NCBI GenBank assembly: GCA_029247365.1
Contig: JAQWLJ010000018.1
Span: 1 to 46,770 of the forward strand
From: Acidimicrobiales bacterium
GTDB lineage: Bacteria > Actinomycetota > Acidimicrobiia > Acidimicrobiales > Aldehydirespiratoraceae
Direction of reading: 5' to 3'
DNA length: 46,770 nt
Shown: piece by piece, positions 8,916-17,942 of the stretch
Position numbering within the stretch: position 1 is the stretch's first letter
How the letters are laid out: each line of letters starts with the position of its first letter
The notes under the pieces: model-generated
Database searches by the model: none
Told to the model about the DNA's origin: nothing
What the model saw: only the letters and a program-made list of their open reading frames with translations
Made by a program: the position numbers and the translations under genes

Positions 8916-9881
8916 TTAGGCGCCGGTCGAGATCTTGTCGATGAGCCCCCAGGTGAGGGCGGTCTCCGCATCGACCTCGAGGTCGAGCAGCAGCCACTCG
9001 AGGGTCCGATGCCGGCCGATGCGGCTGGGGATACTCCATGTACCGCCGACGCCGGGGATCAGTCCCATGGTGACTTCGGGAAGACGAAAGCGCGTGCCCG
9101 GATCGGCGATCACCTTGCCGGCAAAGGCTGCAAGCTCGATGCCAGCACCGACGCAGGCACCGTGTACATGAGCCGTGGCTCGCTCAGCGATCGCCGCCAG
9201 CTGTGGCGCGGGCCCGGCAGCCATTCGAATGGTGTGGGCCGACACAGGATCCGCCACCGTGCCGAACTCGGCTGGGTCACCGCCAGCGCAGAACGAGGCG
9301 CCTTCAGCTCTCCAGCTGACCGGGCGATTCTCGCCCGGCAGTCCCGCCAGGGCGAAAGCGGCGGCGAGTTCGTCGCGCCCTTGTCGGTCGATCAGGTTGT
9401 GGAGCCGGGGCCGCGTCAAGGTGATCGTGATGCCAGCATCATTGAGCTCGGAATGGACTCGGGGCACTGTGTCGGTCCGCACGCGCTGGCCCTGGGCGTC
9501 GATCCAGGCCAGGTGTTCGGGACCGGCTTGCAACATCGCGTACGCGAGCGACTCGACCACGAGTCCATCGGCGAGAGAACCCGTCGCCAACCGGAGCACC
9601 TGCGATGCGGTGGTGGCGGCATGCGGGTGGGCGAGCACAGCCGCAACGAGGGCATTGATATCGCCCGTCGCGTCGGCGATGGCGCCATCGGCCGCGACCG
9701 TTACGACGGGCAGGGCGGCCAGCCGCTCGTGCACCGTCCGCCAGACCGTCTGATCGTCGGAGGGGTGTGCCTCGAGCACAATGACAGGAACATCGACGGC
9801 GGCACCGACCTCGAACCGTAGGTCGATCGATTCGGTGGCCGCGACGGCGTCGTTGAGCGACCAGTGCGGCACCGTGGGCAT
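8916..9881 (-). CDS. Enoyl-CoA hydratase/isomerase-like protein with rearranged domains
   Basis: A 321-residue crotonase-family protein. Residues from about 195 on carry the recognisable core: an oxyanion-hole-like GASFCAGGDPAEFG, HVHGACVGAGIELAAF and RFRLPEVTMGLIPGVGGT, including both Glu residues used by hydratases. It stops soon after LTWGLID, so the usual C-terminal helical tail is missing. The first 150 residues contain a helical stretch (QVLRLATGSLADGLVVESLAYAML) resembling that missing tail, which suggests a permuted or duplicated arrangement. The ATG at 9881 is one base after the stop of the upstream synthetase, so the two are translationally coupled. Confidence 0.8.
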   Translation of the reverse strand: MPTVPHWSLNDAVAATESIDLRFEVGAAVDVPVIVLEAHPSDDQTVWRTVHERLAALPVVTVAADGAIADATGDINALVAAVLAHPHAATTASQVLRLATGSLADGLVVESLAYAMLQAGPEHLAWIDAQGQRVRTDTVPRVHSELNDAGITITLTRPRLHNLIDRQGRDELAAAFALAGLPGENRPVSWRAEGASFCAGGDPAEFGTVADPVSAHTIRMAAGPAPQLAAIAERATAHVHGACVGAGIELAAFAGKVIADPGTRFRLPEVTMGLIPGVGGTWSIPSRIGRHRTLEWLLLDLEVDAETALTWGLIDKISTGA

Positions 9882-9882
9882 G

Positions 9883-11406
9883 TCAGTCGCCGGGGTCGTT
9901 GCCGAGGTGGGTGTAGTCCTCGCGCAGCACACGGCGCAGAAGCTTGCCGGTGTCGTTGTGGGGGAGTTCGTCGACGAAGACGATATGGGCGGGTACACGG
10001 CTTGATCGGAGCCGGGATCGGATCAGGTCCTCGAGTTCCGCGGCGTCGGGGGTGGCACCGTTGGGCACAGCTACGAGGACGATCTTCTCTCCCCACTCGC
10101 GATCCGCAATGCCGATCGCGGCGGCATCACGGACGCGGGGATGGGAGACGGCGACGTCCTCGATTTCTCCAGGCGAAATGTTTTCGCCGCCTCGGATGAT
10201 GAGGTCGTCGTTGCGACCCTGCACAAAGAGGAAGCCGTCAGCATCGATTCTCCCGCCGTCGCGAGTGGGGAACCAGCCGTCGGCGTCGAGCAGCGATCCT
10301 TTCTCGCGGTATTCACCTGCGACCTGTTCGCCGCGCACGAAGATCTCGCCAACCTGTCCCGCAGGAAGGTCGTTGCCGTCGTCGTCACGGATGGCGACCT
10401 CGACGCCCGGCAGTGGTCGGCCGACACTTCCCAGGCGAGCCTGTTCGGCCGGCTCGTCGCTGTACTGCGCAATGCGATGCTCGTCGGGGCCGAGCAGGGC
10501 GATCGTGGAGCTGGTCTCTGTCAGGCCGTATGCGTTGACGAAGTTGGTGATCGGGAACAGCTCGAGGGCCTGCTCGATCACGGGTCGCGGCATTTTGCCA
10601 CCACCGTAGGAGAGCGCCTGTACCCCGAGTAGGGGCTCGCCGCCACGTTCATCGAGGGCGTCGACGATCCGGGTCAGCATGGTGGGTACGACCATCGCGT
10701 GGGTAATGCCCTCGGCTTCGACGGTGTCGATCCATGTGTGGGGGTCGAACCGGGGGAGTTGCACGATCCGGCGTCCGGTGTAGACCGACGACAGCATCGC
10801 AGCAACCCCGGCGATGTGGTATGGCGGCACGCTGACGAGGGTTGCCTCGTCCTCGCTGGCGCCCATGAACTCGACCGAGCTAAGGATGTACGACACCAGG
10901 TGCCTTTGCCGCAAGATCGCCGACTTGGGTGTGCCGGTGGTGCCGCTGGTGAAGAGCAGCACCGCAACATTGTCGGGGTCCATGTTCCAGTCGCCGGGCT
11001 CGACCCCGCCATCATGGCCTCCGGCGGGGTCGGCGAGAAAGGCGCTCTGGTGCACCGTTGTCACAGCATCGACTGTGGCGAGGCGCTTGAGGTTGGCCTC
11101 GTCAGTCACCGCCACAGCGCTGCCGACGCGCCCGGCGAGGGCTAGGAGGTCATCGTCGGGCAGGCGGTAGTTGAGTGGGACGTAGGGCACACCGGCCCAG
11201 GCCGAACCGAACAGCGTGATCGGCACTGCATGGCTCGACTCGTCGCACAAAACCGCTGCATCGACACCGCTGTTGCGGTAGCGGCGAGCCGCCGCCTGCG
11301 CCTGGTTGAGGAGCTGGGCGTAGGTGAGGCCGTTCGACCGCGACCCAACTGCGATCCGATCACCGAGACCGGACGCCGCCATCTCGAGGAGCATCATCAG
11401 GTTCAT
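9883..11406 (-). CDS. AMP-binding acyl-CoA synthetase
   Basis: A 507-residue adenylate-forming ligase. Motifs are LLFTSGTTGTPKSAIL (phosphate loop, with Ser in place of the last Gly), NAYGLTETSST, RGGENISPGEIE and LPHNDTGKLLRRVL with the catalytic Lys. The open frame continues further upstream but lacks family similarity there; ATG 11406 (MNLMMLLEMAASGLGDRIAV) is the natural start. It lies between a small unknown gene (22-base gap) and the crotonase-like gene (1-base gap), forming a three-gene operon. Activation of an unsaturated or cyclic acid followed by hydration is a reasonable guess, no more. Confidence 0.88.
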   Translation of the reverse strand: MNLMMLLEMAASGLGDRIAVGSRSNGLTYAQLLNQAQAAARRYRNSGVDAAVLCDESSHAVPITLFGSAWAGVPYVPLNYRLPDDDLLALAGRVGSAVAVTDEANLKRLATVDAVTTVHQSAFLADPAGGHDGGVEPGDWNMDPDNVAVLLFTSGTTGTPKSAILRQRHLVSYILSSVEFMGASEDEATLVSVPPYHIAGVAAMLSSVYTGRRIVQLPRFDPHTWIDTVEAEGITHAMVVPTMLTRIVDALDERGGEPLLGVQALSYGGGKMPRPVIEQALELFPITNFVNAYGLTETSSTIALLGPDEHRIAQYSDEPAEQARLGSVGRPLPGVEVAIRDDDGNDLPAGQVGEIFVRGEQVAGEYREKGSLLDADGWFPTRDGGRIDADGFLFVQGRNDDLIIRGGENISPGEIEDVAVSHPRVRDAAAIGIADREWGEKIVLVAVPNGATPDAAELEDLIRSRLRSSRVPAHIVFVDELPHNDTGKLLRRVLREDYTHLGNDPGD

Positions 11407-11428
11407 GACGGGGTGCCCGCGTGGGCGA

Positions 11429-11734
11429 TCAGTCGGAGGCGGGGAGCGTCTTGGCCTGGGCGATCGCCAAGGCCTCGTTACCGGCCGCGAGCGAGCCATC
11501 GCCGGCCTTGGTAGCGAGGATCTCAATGGTGCCGGCCTCATTGCCGTAGCGCTTGCCGAGCTGCGTTCCCTCTGCTGCGCCGTCAGCAGGGGAACCGTCG
11601 ATCGAGCCGGTTCCGGCCGCGACCATCGGGGCGCCACCGCAGGTCAGGTCGACCTCGCCAGCGCCCTTCACGACGATCACCTCCGTCGTGCACACGGTGC
11701 TTTGGAAGCGGGCGCCTGCTTTCAACTCGACCAT
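11429..11734 (-). CDS. Small conserved-looking protein of unknown function
   Basis: A 101-residue protein starting MVELKAGARFQSTVCTTEVIVVK at ATG 11734, with a good ribosome site GGGGGAA just upstream. Visible features are two cysteines (in TVCTTEVIVV and DLTCGGAPMV) and a C-terminal half rich in Ala and Gly. I recall similar short proteins next to acyl-CoA synthetases in other actinobacteria, but know no function. It has no signal peptide or membrane segment. It is the first gene of an operon with the synthetase and the crotonase. The much longer frame upstream of 11734 runs antisense into the neighbouring CoA-transferase and is not coding. Confidence 0.7.
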   Translation of the reverse strand: MVELKAGARFQSTVCTTEVIVVKGAGEVDLTCGGAPMVAAGTGSIDGSPADGAAEGTQLGKRYGNEAGTIEILATKAGDGSLAAGNEALAIAQAKTLPASD

Positions 11735-11836
11735 CGTGATTCCCCCAGGAGTTCCGTTCGTGCCCGCCGCTGCGGCGCGCATGCCAGTTTGCCCGCCGCA
11801 GCCGTACCGCGAAAGTCGAGACCCGTTGAGATTCGC

Positions 11837-11842
11837 TACGGT
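11837..11842 (+). promoter_or_regulatory. -10 box, leaderless promoter of the CoA-transferase gene
   Basis: TACGGT ends 6 bases before the ATG at 11849. A weak -35 (GTCGAG, 11815-11820) lies 16 bases upstream. Confidence 0.45.
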
Positions 11843-11848
11843 GCGGCT

Positions 11849-13084
11849 ATGGCGGAGTCCGAAGTCTCGGTCTGGGCCGCGAGCGGCGCCATGGCCCTCA
11901 CCGGTCGACCCGATGGTCCACCGCTTGTTGCGCCCGCGGGCCTCGTGAGCGCGGTCGCCTCCGCTGCGGCATTGGTTGCCGCCAAGACGGCCCATTTCGG
12001 AAAGGCGGTTTACCTCGATGGACCTGCACTCCTCGGCGAGCGCGCTGCGCTTGCGGGGATGACCAGGCAAGGGGCCGTGTCGGTTGGCGGCGCTGCCCGC
12101 TTTGAGCGGGCCGCCGACGGATGGGTCGTGCTCAACCTGCCGAGACATGACGACATCGCCGCCCTGCCTGCGCTGCTCGAGGCCGAGGTCAGGCCGCAGG
12201 ACTGGCGTTCGGTCAGCGCCCTCATCGCTTCGCGGTCTGCTGCCGAACTGGTCGATCGTGGCCGGCTGTTGGGGCTGGCGGTCGCCCGGCCCGACGAACG
12301 GCGACCATCAGCGGTGCCTGGCCGGGAACTTGCGCGTGGCTCGGCCCGGTCGGCGAGGGGCCAACCGCTGATCGTCGACCTCACCTCACTGTGGGCGGGC
12401 CCGCTTGCAGGGTCGATCCTCGCTGCCGCCGGCGCCCGCGTGATCAAGGTTGAGGGTCGCAACCGCCTCGACGGAGCGCGGCTGGGGCCCGCACCGTTCT
12501 TTGATCTCATGAACAGCGGCAAGGAGATGCTCGCCGTCGACTTCGTCGATGGCGACGACATTCGCCTGCTGCGGCGAATTATCGCCGCGGCTGACCTCGT
12601 GATTGAGGCGTCTCGGCCGCGGGCGGTGGAACAGATCGGCATCTACCCGACGATGGTGGTCGCTGACTCGTCGACGTCGTGGTTGTCGATCACGGGCCAT
12701 GGGCGGACCGATGAACCCAACCGAGTGGGATTTGGCGATGATGCAGCAGTCGCTGGGGGGCTCTGGATCGACGGTCCCCTGGGTCCGGCGTTCGTCGCAG
12801 ATGCGGTCGCCGATCCCTTAACTGGCCTGGTTGCGGCAGCGCTCGGTGCTGAACTGCTGGCTGCCGATCGAGCTGCAGTCGTCGAAACCCCGTTGTCGCA
12901 GGTGGCGTCGTGGGCATCGCGAGCCGGGGCAAGCGCCTCAGTCCAGACGGGCGCCGATGGTGGTTGGCAGGTTGTCGCCCCCGAAGGCCAAGTGTCGGTT
13001 GCGGCACCCCGCGCCCGGGTGCCAACCGAAGCAGCGGCACCCTTCGACGCCCATGGATCGGCGCTGCGCAACGAGTTCGCCTAG
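11849..13084 (+). CDS. Family III (CaiB/BaiF-like) CoA-transferase
   Basis: A 411-residue protein. Residues from about 170 on match the N-terminal part of a family III CoA-transferase: LIVDLTSLWAGPLAGSILAAAGARVIKVE followed by FFDLMNSGKEMLAVDF. The first 160 residues look like the middle part of such a fold without its catalytic Asp region being clear. The gene thus seems to hold two partial CaiB units rather than one normal 400-residue chain. It probably moves CoA between acids, but activity is uncertain. The start at ATG 11849 is supported by the -10 box. The TetR gene follows after 11 bases. Confidence 0.78.
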   Translation: MAESEVSVWAASGAMALTGRPDGPPLVAPAGLVSAVASAAALVAAKTAHFGKAVYLDGPALLGERAALAGMTRQGAVSVGGAARFERAADGWVVLNLPRHDDIAALPALLEAEVRPQDWRSVSALIASRSAAELVDRGRLLGLAVARPDERRPSAVPGRELARGSARSARGQPLIVDLTSLWAGPLAGSILAAAGARVIKVEGRNRLDGARLGPAPFFDLMNSGKEMLAVDFVDGDDIRLLRRIIAAADLVIEASRPRAVEQIGIYPTMVVADSSTSWLSITGHGRTDEPNRVGFGDDAAVAGGLWIDGPLGPAFVADAVADPLTGLVAAALGAELLAADRAAVVETPLSQVASWASRAGASASVQTGADGGWQVVAPEGQVSVAAPRARVPTEAAAPFDAHGSALRNEFA

Positions 13085-13087
13085 GGT
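13082..13087 (+). promoter_or_regulatory. -10 box upstream of the TetR gene
   Basis: TAGGGT overlaps the end of the CoA-transferase gene and ends 8 bases before the GTG at 13096. It may give the regulator its own leaderless transcript. Confidence 0.35.
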
Positions 13088-13095
13088 CCGTCGCC

Positions 13096-13746
13096 GTGAG
13101 CGATCCGCGGACACCCGGCACTGGCGAGGCGCGAGCAGCCGATGGCCGCGTTGCCGGTCGCCGGGGTCAGGCGACGCGCCAGCGATTGCTCGATGCGACG
13201 AGCGCAGCGGTCGCCGAGGGTCGCTATCGCGACCTCACAGTCGTCGATGTGTCCCGTCGAGCCGAGACGAGCCCGGCAACCTTCTACCAGTACTTCCCCG
13301 ACATCGAATCGGCGGTGCTGTCGTTGCTCGACGAACTCACCGACTCTGGCGGCCATCAGTTGCGCACGCTCGTCACTGAAGCGTCGTGGGATGGGGATTC
13401 AGCGGCCAAGGGGCTGGCCCACGGCTTCATGGCCTTCTTTCACGAGCACGGCAACCTGTTGCGGGTCTGTGACCTCGCAGCCCTCGAGGGGGACGATCGG
13501 TTCCGTCAACTGCGCACCCGGCTCTTCAACGGGGTCTTTCTCGCGCTGCAGGATCTCGCCCACGAGGCTCGGGCCGCAGGTCAGATTCCAACGGAGTCGT
13601 CACCGGGCGCGCTTGCTTCGGTGTTGACCACGATGCTCGCTCACGTGAGTGCGCATCAGCCCGGATTCGAGGCGTGGGGAGTGTCGTCGAGCGAACTCAC
13701 ACAGACGATGGCGTCTGTCGTCGAGCGGTCGATGCGCTGGAACTGA
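13096..13746 (+). CDS. TetR-family transcriptional regulator
   Basis: A 216-residue protein. The N-terminal DNA-binding domain (about residues 18-68) reads TRQRLLDATSAAVAEGRYRDLTVVDVSRRAETSPATFYQYFPDIE, the classic TetR helix-turn-helix ending in the FYQYF signature. The helical C-terminal domain is the effector pocket. The start is GTG at 13096, just after the CoA-transferase gene. The context of acyl-CoA genes suggests a ligand such as an acyl-CoA. I found no palindrome next to the gene; the operator at 6200-6214 is a candidate target by motif style only. Confidence 0.9.
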   Translation: MSDPRTPGTGEARAADGRVAGRRGQATRQRLLDATSAAVAEGRYRDLTVVDVSRRAETSPATFYQYFPDIESAVLSLLDELTDSGGHQLRTLVTEASWDGDSAAKGLAHGFMAFFHEHGNLLRVCDLAALEGDDRFRQLRTRLFNGVFLALQDLAHEARAAGQIPTESSPGALASVLTTMLAHVSAHQPGFEAWGVSSSELTQTMASVVERSMRWN

Positions 13747-13901
13747 TCCAACCGCGTGCCAAAGGAACCGAAACGACTACTCCTGGCGTCGTAGCTCGAA
13801 TCGACCGCCGACCGTGCTGCTGCATGCAGATGAATGGAGGGCCAGCGGCGGCAGAGACCTGCTGAAAAGTCATGTTTCTCGCACTGATCTGAGCCCCGCC
13901 C

Positions 13902-13907
13902 TATCGT
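13902..13907 (+). promoter_or_regulatory. -10 box upstream of the carboxyltransferase gene
   Basis: TATCGT ends 8 bases before the ATG at 13916. The rest of the 169-base gap after the TetR gene shows no other feature to me. Confidence 0.4.
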
Positions 13908-13915
13908 CGACGGCC

Positions 13916-15412
13916 ATGGCCGACCCAAACGACTGGTACCCAACCCTCGAGGGCCTCGCCGTCCGTCGGGCCGAAGCGCATGCGATGGGTGGAGCCGAGA
14001 AAGTGGCCAAGCGTCACGCCGCCGGTCGGCTCGATGCACGCCAGCGGATCGCCGAACTGGTCGATGAGCGGTCGTTCACCGAGATCGGCGCACTGTCGGG
14101 TGCCGCCCCCGCCGATGCGCTCGTCGCTGGGGTCGGGTTGATTGATGGGCGCCCGGTCGCGGTTGGGGCGGAGGACTTCACGACGCTTGGCGGCTCGATC
14201 GGTCCGGCGGCGTCGCGGAAGCGTTGGCGCATCGCTGATGTCGCCCGGCGTGAGCGGGTGCCGCTGGTGATGCTTCTCGAAGGTGCCGGGCATCGACCGC
14301 CGATGCCGGGCGATCCTGGTGGCGGCGGGCCGGGCGATCTCGGCGCACAGGGCAACCTTTCAGGCCTGGTTCCTATGGTCACAGGGGTGATGGGTTCGTC
14401 GGCCGGGCACAGCGCGATCAGCGCACCGCTGTGTGACTTCGCGTTGATGACACCGGACGGGGCGATCTTTACGGCGGGCCCACCCGTGGTGAAGGCGGCG
14501 CTTGGCGAAGAGGTCACCAAGGCTGAGCTCGGCGGTCCGAGCGTGGCGATCACTAGCGGTTTGATTCACAACGTTTCCACTGATGACGCGTCCCTGCTTC
14601 GCGATATTCGCACATATCTGTCGTTCTTCGGTTCGTCGGCGTGGGAGCGCCCGCCGCATATCGACACCGGTGATACCGGTCCTCGCCCACTCGACGATCT
14701 GCTGTCGATCGTCCCTCGCAATGGGAATGCGTCGTACGACATGCGTCTTGCCATGTCGCAGGTGGTGGACGGTGGGGGCTTCTTCCAGGTGCAGCCCGAC
14801 TTCGGCCCATCCATTATCTGCGCGCTGGCCCGGATTGGTGGTGATTCGGTGGGCATCGTGGCCAACCAGCCGGCGGTGATCGCCGGCTCGATCGACACCG
14901 ATGCAGCCGACAAGGCCGCTCACTTCATCCAGGTCTGCGACAGTTTTCATCTGCCGCTTGTGTTCCTCGCCGACAATCCTGGCGTGCTCGCAGGGCTTGC
15001 GTCGGAGCGCACTGGCGTCTTACGGGCTGGTGCTCGGATGTTTGCCGCACAAACCCGAGCCCGGACGGTCAAGATTCACGTCACACTCCGAAAGGCGTAC
15101 GGGTTCGGGTCGAGCGTGATGGCGATGAACCCCTACGACGAGCAGACGCTCAGTTACGGCTTCCCGGGTGCCGCGCTCGGCGCCATGGGGTCGGCGAGCG
15201 CGGGCAAGGCGGTGGGTGCCGACGATCAGACCCGGGCCGACTTGCAGCAGGCGGAGAACGAGTCGAGCTACCGCTCAGCCAACGGGTTGAGCTTCGACGA
15301 TCTGATCGACCCTCGCGACCTGCGCAACAAGGTGCTGGCTGCGCTGGCGGTCTCAGCTCGACGCCGAGCGAGCGCTGTTGAGCCTGTCGCTCGCACCGGT
15401 ATCACGCCCTGA
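13916..15412 (+). CDS. Acyl-CoA carboxylase-type carboxyltransferase subunit
   Basis: A 498-residue protein of the propionyl/acetyl/methylcrotonyl-CoA carboxylase beta family. It has the two crotonase-like halves expected: an N-terminal part with KVAKRHAAGRLDARQRIAELVDERSF and the oxyanion region AGHSAISAPLCDFALM, and a C-terminal part with AGSIDTDAADKAAHFIQVCDSFHLPLVFLADNPG and KAYGFGSSVMAMNPYD. The glycine-rich loops are altered from the usual GGAVYSPAL and AYGGAY, so substrate or activity may differ. No biotin carboxylase or biotin carrier gene is in the window. ATG 13916 fits the family start and a -10 box. Confidence 0.86.
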   Translation: MADPNDWYPTLEGLAVRRAEAHAMGGAEKVAKRHAAGRLDARQRIAELVDERSFTEIGALSGAAPADALVAGVGLIDGRPVAVGAEDFTTLGGSIGPAASRKRWRIADVARRERVPLVMLLEGAGHRPPMPGDPGGGGPGDLGAQGNLSGLVPMVTGVMGSSAGHSAISAPLCDFALMTPDGAIFTAGPPVVKAALGEEVTKAELGGPSVAITSGLIHNVSTDDASLLRDIRTYLSFFGSSAWERPPHIDTGDTGPRPLDDLLSIVPRNGNASYDMRLAMSQVVDGGGFFQVQPDFGPSIICALARIGGDSVGIVANQPAVIAGSIDTDAADKAAHFIQVCDSFHLPLVFLADNPGVLAGLASERTGVLRAGARMFAAQTRARTVKIHVTLRKAYGFGSSVMAMNPYDEQTLSYGFPGAALGAMGSASAGKAVGADDQTRADLQQAENESSYRSANGLSFDDLIDPRDLRNKVLAALAVSARRRASAVEPVARTGITP

Positions 15413-15540
15413 ATCAACCCGCTATGAGCGAGAATCCGAGCGCCTCTTCGTACGAGACTGTGTTCACGGTGCAGCGACAATCCGTTCGGTTTGCGATGCT
15501 GGTGTGACGACACCAGTGGACGCAGGTGCTTCGAACGATT

Positions 15541-16656
15541 TCAGCCCAAGCGCTCGATGCAGTAGTCGAGGCAGGCGGTGAGTGCCCGCGTATCGGCCGG
15601 GTCGATGGCCGGGAACATGCCGATACGCAGCTGGTTGCGGCCCAGCTTGCGGTAGCCGTTCACGTCGAGGATGCCATTGGCGCGCAGGACGCCGTCAAGG
15701 GTGTCGGCATCGATCGACTCGTCGAAGTCGATTGTGGCCACGACCTTCGAGCGCTGTGACTCGATCTGCACAAACGGCTCGGCGGCATCGGAGGCGCTGG
15801 CCCAGCTGTAGAGCGTCTCGGCCGACGTGGCGGAACGGCCAGCCGACCACGACAGGCCACCGTTCTCGTTGAACCAGTTGACCGTCTGTGCGGTGAGGAA
15901 CACGGTGGCAAGGGCCGGCGTGTTGTACGTCTGGTCCTTCCGAGAGTTGTCGAGTGCAGTCTTCAAGTTGAGCGATGGTGGGATGTAGCGACCCGACGCC
16001 GCGATCTGCTCGATGCGCTCAACGGCGGCGGGGGAGACCAGCGCGATCCAGAGGCCGCCGTCGCTGGCCAGCGCTTTTTGGGGTGCGAAGTAGTAAACGT
16101 CAGTGGCATTGGCATCAAACATCAAGCCACCAGCAGCCGACGTTGCGTCGACCATCATCAACTGGTCGCCTGTGCTCACTCGGGCCGGGTCGAGCATGAC
16201 GCCAGTCGATGTTTCATTGTGGGTGTAGCAGATGGCATCGACCCCATGGACCGGTTCGAGGGGCGGGTGGGTACCCATGTCCGACGCCGACACCGATGGT
16301 TCCTCGAGATGGGGAGCCATCGAGACGGCCTTGCCGAATTTGCTGCCGAATTCACCAAATGACAGATGGTGTGACTTGTTTTCGATGAGTCCAAATACTG
16401 CGGCATCCCAGAAACCGGTGGAGCCGCCGTTGCCACAGATGATCTCGTAACCGTCGGGCGCGCGGAGGAGTTCGGCGATGCCGTTACGCATCTCGGCCAC
16501 TACCAGCTTGACGGGCATCTGGCGGTGCGACGTGCCCATGAAGTCGGTGGCGCGACGGGCAAGGGCTTCGAGTGCCTCGGGTCGGACCTTGGTGGGGCCG
16601 GAGCCGAACCGACCGTCGGCGGGGAGAAGGTCGGCGGGAATGGTGACGTCGGGCAT
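15541..16656 (-). CDS. serC: Phosphoserine transaminase
   Basis: A 371-residue PLP enzyme converting 3-phosphohydroxypyruvate and glutamate to phosphoserine, step two of serine synthesis. The N-terminus IPADLLPADGRFGSGPTKVRPEAL is typical of actinobacterial SerC. Other signatures are FMGTSHRQ, ICYTHNETSTGV and the PLP-lysine segment YYFAPQKALASDGG. ATG 16656 (MPDVTIPADLL) is preferred; an upstream ATG at 16692 would add 12 residues. It is divergent from an aspartate-type aminotransferase. serA, the preceding pathway step, lies 5 kb to the right. Confidence 0.93.
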   Translation of the reverse strand: MPDVTIPADLLPADGRFGSGPTKVRPEALEALARRATDFMGTSHRQMPVKLVVAEMRNGIAELLRAPDGYEIICGNGGSTGFWDAAVFGLIENKSHHLSFGEFGSKFGKAVSMAPHLEEPSVSASDMGTHPPLEPVHGVDAICYTHNETSTGVMLDPARVSTGDQLMMVDATSAAGGLMFDANATDVYYFAPQKALASDGGLWIALVSPAAVERIEQIAASGRYIPPSLNLKTALDNSRKDQTYNTPALATVFLTAQTVNWFNENGGLSWSAGRSATSAETLYSWASASDAAEPFVQIESQRSKVVATIDFDESIDADTLDGVLRANGILDVNGYRKLGRNQLRIGMFPAIDPADTRALTACLDYCIERLG

Positions 16657-16733
16657 ACTCACAGGGACAAAGCGTGTCAGCTTCGGCGACAAAACGGCGC
16701 GAATTCAGAACGAAATCCTCGCCGCCGGCTCAG

Positions 16734-16739
16734 TAGTGT
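16734..16739 (+). promoter_or_regulatory. -10 box, leaderless promoter of the aminotransferase gene
   Basis: TAGTGT ends 6 bases before the ATG at 16746. No strong -35 is visible. Confidence 0.45.
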
Positions 16740-16745
16740 GGCGGG

Positions 16746-17942
16746 ATGAGTCTCGATCGGATCTCGCGCCGCGTTGGCGCCATCGCCCCATCCGCCACTC
16801 TGGCGGTCTCCAACAAGGCCAAGGCTATGAAGGCGGCCGGCGAAAGTGTCATCGGTTTTGGTGCTGGTGAGCCCGACTTCGCCACGCCGGAGCACATCGT
16901 TGAGGCTGCGATTGCGGCGTGCTCCGACCCGACAATGCACAAGTACAGCGCAGTCGGTGGCCTCCCCGAACTCAAGGAAGCCATCGCTGCGAAGACGAAG
17001 CGCGATAGCGGCTATGAGGTAGAGGCATCGCAGGTGCTCGTCACCAACGGCGGCAAGCACGCCGTCTACAACTGCTTCGAGGCCCTGCTCAACCCGGGCG
17101 AAGAGGTTCTGCTCCCTACCCCATACTGGACGACGTACCCCGAGCCGATCGCGCTGGCCGGTGGTGTGACCGTGCCGCTCATCACCGCCGCCGAAGGCGG
17201 CTTCCGAGTCACCGTCGAACAGCTCGAAGCCGCATGCACGCCGAATACCAAGGCGCTCGTTTTCGTTTCGCCATCGAACCCGACCGGTGCCGTCTACCCG
17301 AAGGAAGAAATTCTTGCGATCGGCGCCTGGGCCGCTGAGCACGGCATTTGGGTGATCACCGACGAGATCTATGAGCACCTTGTTTACGGCGAGAACGAGT
17401 TCCATTCGATGGCCACGCTCTGCCCGGAGATCGGCGACAAGATGATCGTGCTCAACGGTGTTGCCAAGACCTACGCCATGACCGGCTGGCGAGTGGGCTG
17501 GATGATCGCCCCGGCCGACCTCCTCAAGGCTGCGCAGAACCTCCAATCACACTCCACGAGCAATGTTGCGAATGTCGCTCAGGCGGCAGCCCTTGCGGCC
17601 GTGTCGGGTCCGCTCGATGCCGTCCACGAGATGCGCGAGGCCTTCGATCGCCGTCGTAAGAATATGTACTCGATGCTCTCGCGCATCGAGGGGGTGTTGT
17701 GCCCCGAGCCGCAGGGTGCGTTCTACGCCTACCCGGACTTTTCTGCGCTGCTCGGCAAGGAGATTCGCGGCCACCAGATCGACACCACCCTCGATCTCGC
17801 CGACGTATTGCTCGAGCAGGCCAAGGTTGCGATCGTGCCCGGTGAGGCGTTCGGCGTTGGTGGCGGTGCTCGCCTGTCATTCGCGCTCGGTGACGATGAT
17901 CTCGGCGAGGGTGTCAGCCGCATTGCTGACTATCTGTCGTGA
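16746..17942 (+). CDS. Class I aminotransferase, aspartate aminotransferase type
   Basis: A 398-residue PLP-dependent enzyme of the Ib aspartate aminotransferase group. Key features are [13 protein letters not shown] near residues 40-51, [11 protein letters not shown] (174-184), [10 protein letters not shown] (205-214) and the Schiff-base Lys241 in [16 protein letters not shown], where Ala replaces the usual Ser before the Lys. A C-terminal Arg in ARLSFAL would bind the alpha-carboxylate. It probably interconverts aspartate and oxaloacetate, but closely related enzymes act on other amino acids. Its stop overlaps the GTG start of the next gene (GTGA). Confidence 0.88.
   Translation: MSLDRISRRVGAIAPSATLAVSNKAKAMKAAGESVIGFGAGEPDFATPEHIVEAAIAACSDPTMHKYSAVGGLPELKEAIAAKTKRDSGYEVEASQVLVTNGGKHAVYNCFEALLNPGEEVLLPTPYWTTYPEPIALAGGVTVPLITAAEGGFRVTVEQLEAACTPNTKALVFVSPSNPTGAVYPKEEILAIGAWAAEHGIWVITDEIYEHLVYGENEFHSMATLCPEIGDKMIVLNGVAKTYAMTGWRVGWMIAPADLLKAAQNLQSHSTSNVANVAQAAALAAVSGPLDAVHEMREAFDRRRKNMYSMLSRIEGVLCPEPQGAFYAYPDFSALLGKEIRGHQIDTTLDLADVLLEQAKVAIVPGEAFGVGGGARLSFALGDDDLGEGVSRIADYLS

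Noticed and set aside
11735-12148. Upstream extension of the small 101-residue protein to 239 residues
   Set aside because: The extension is antisense to the CoA-transferase coding region and lies upstream of a good ribosome site at the shorter start.
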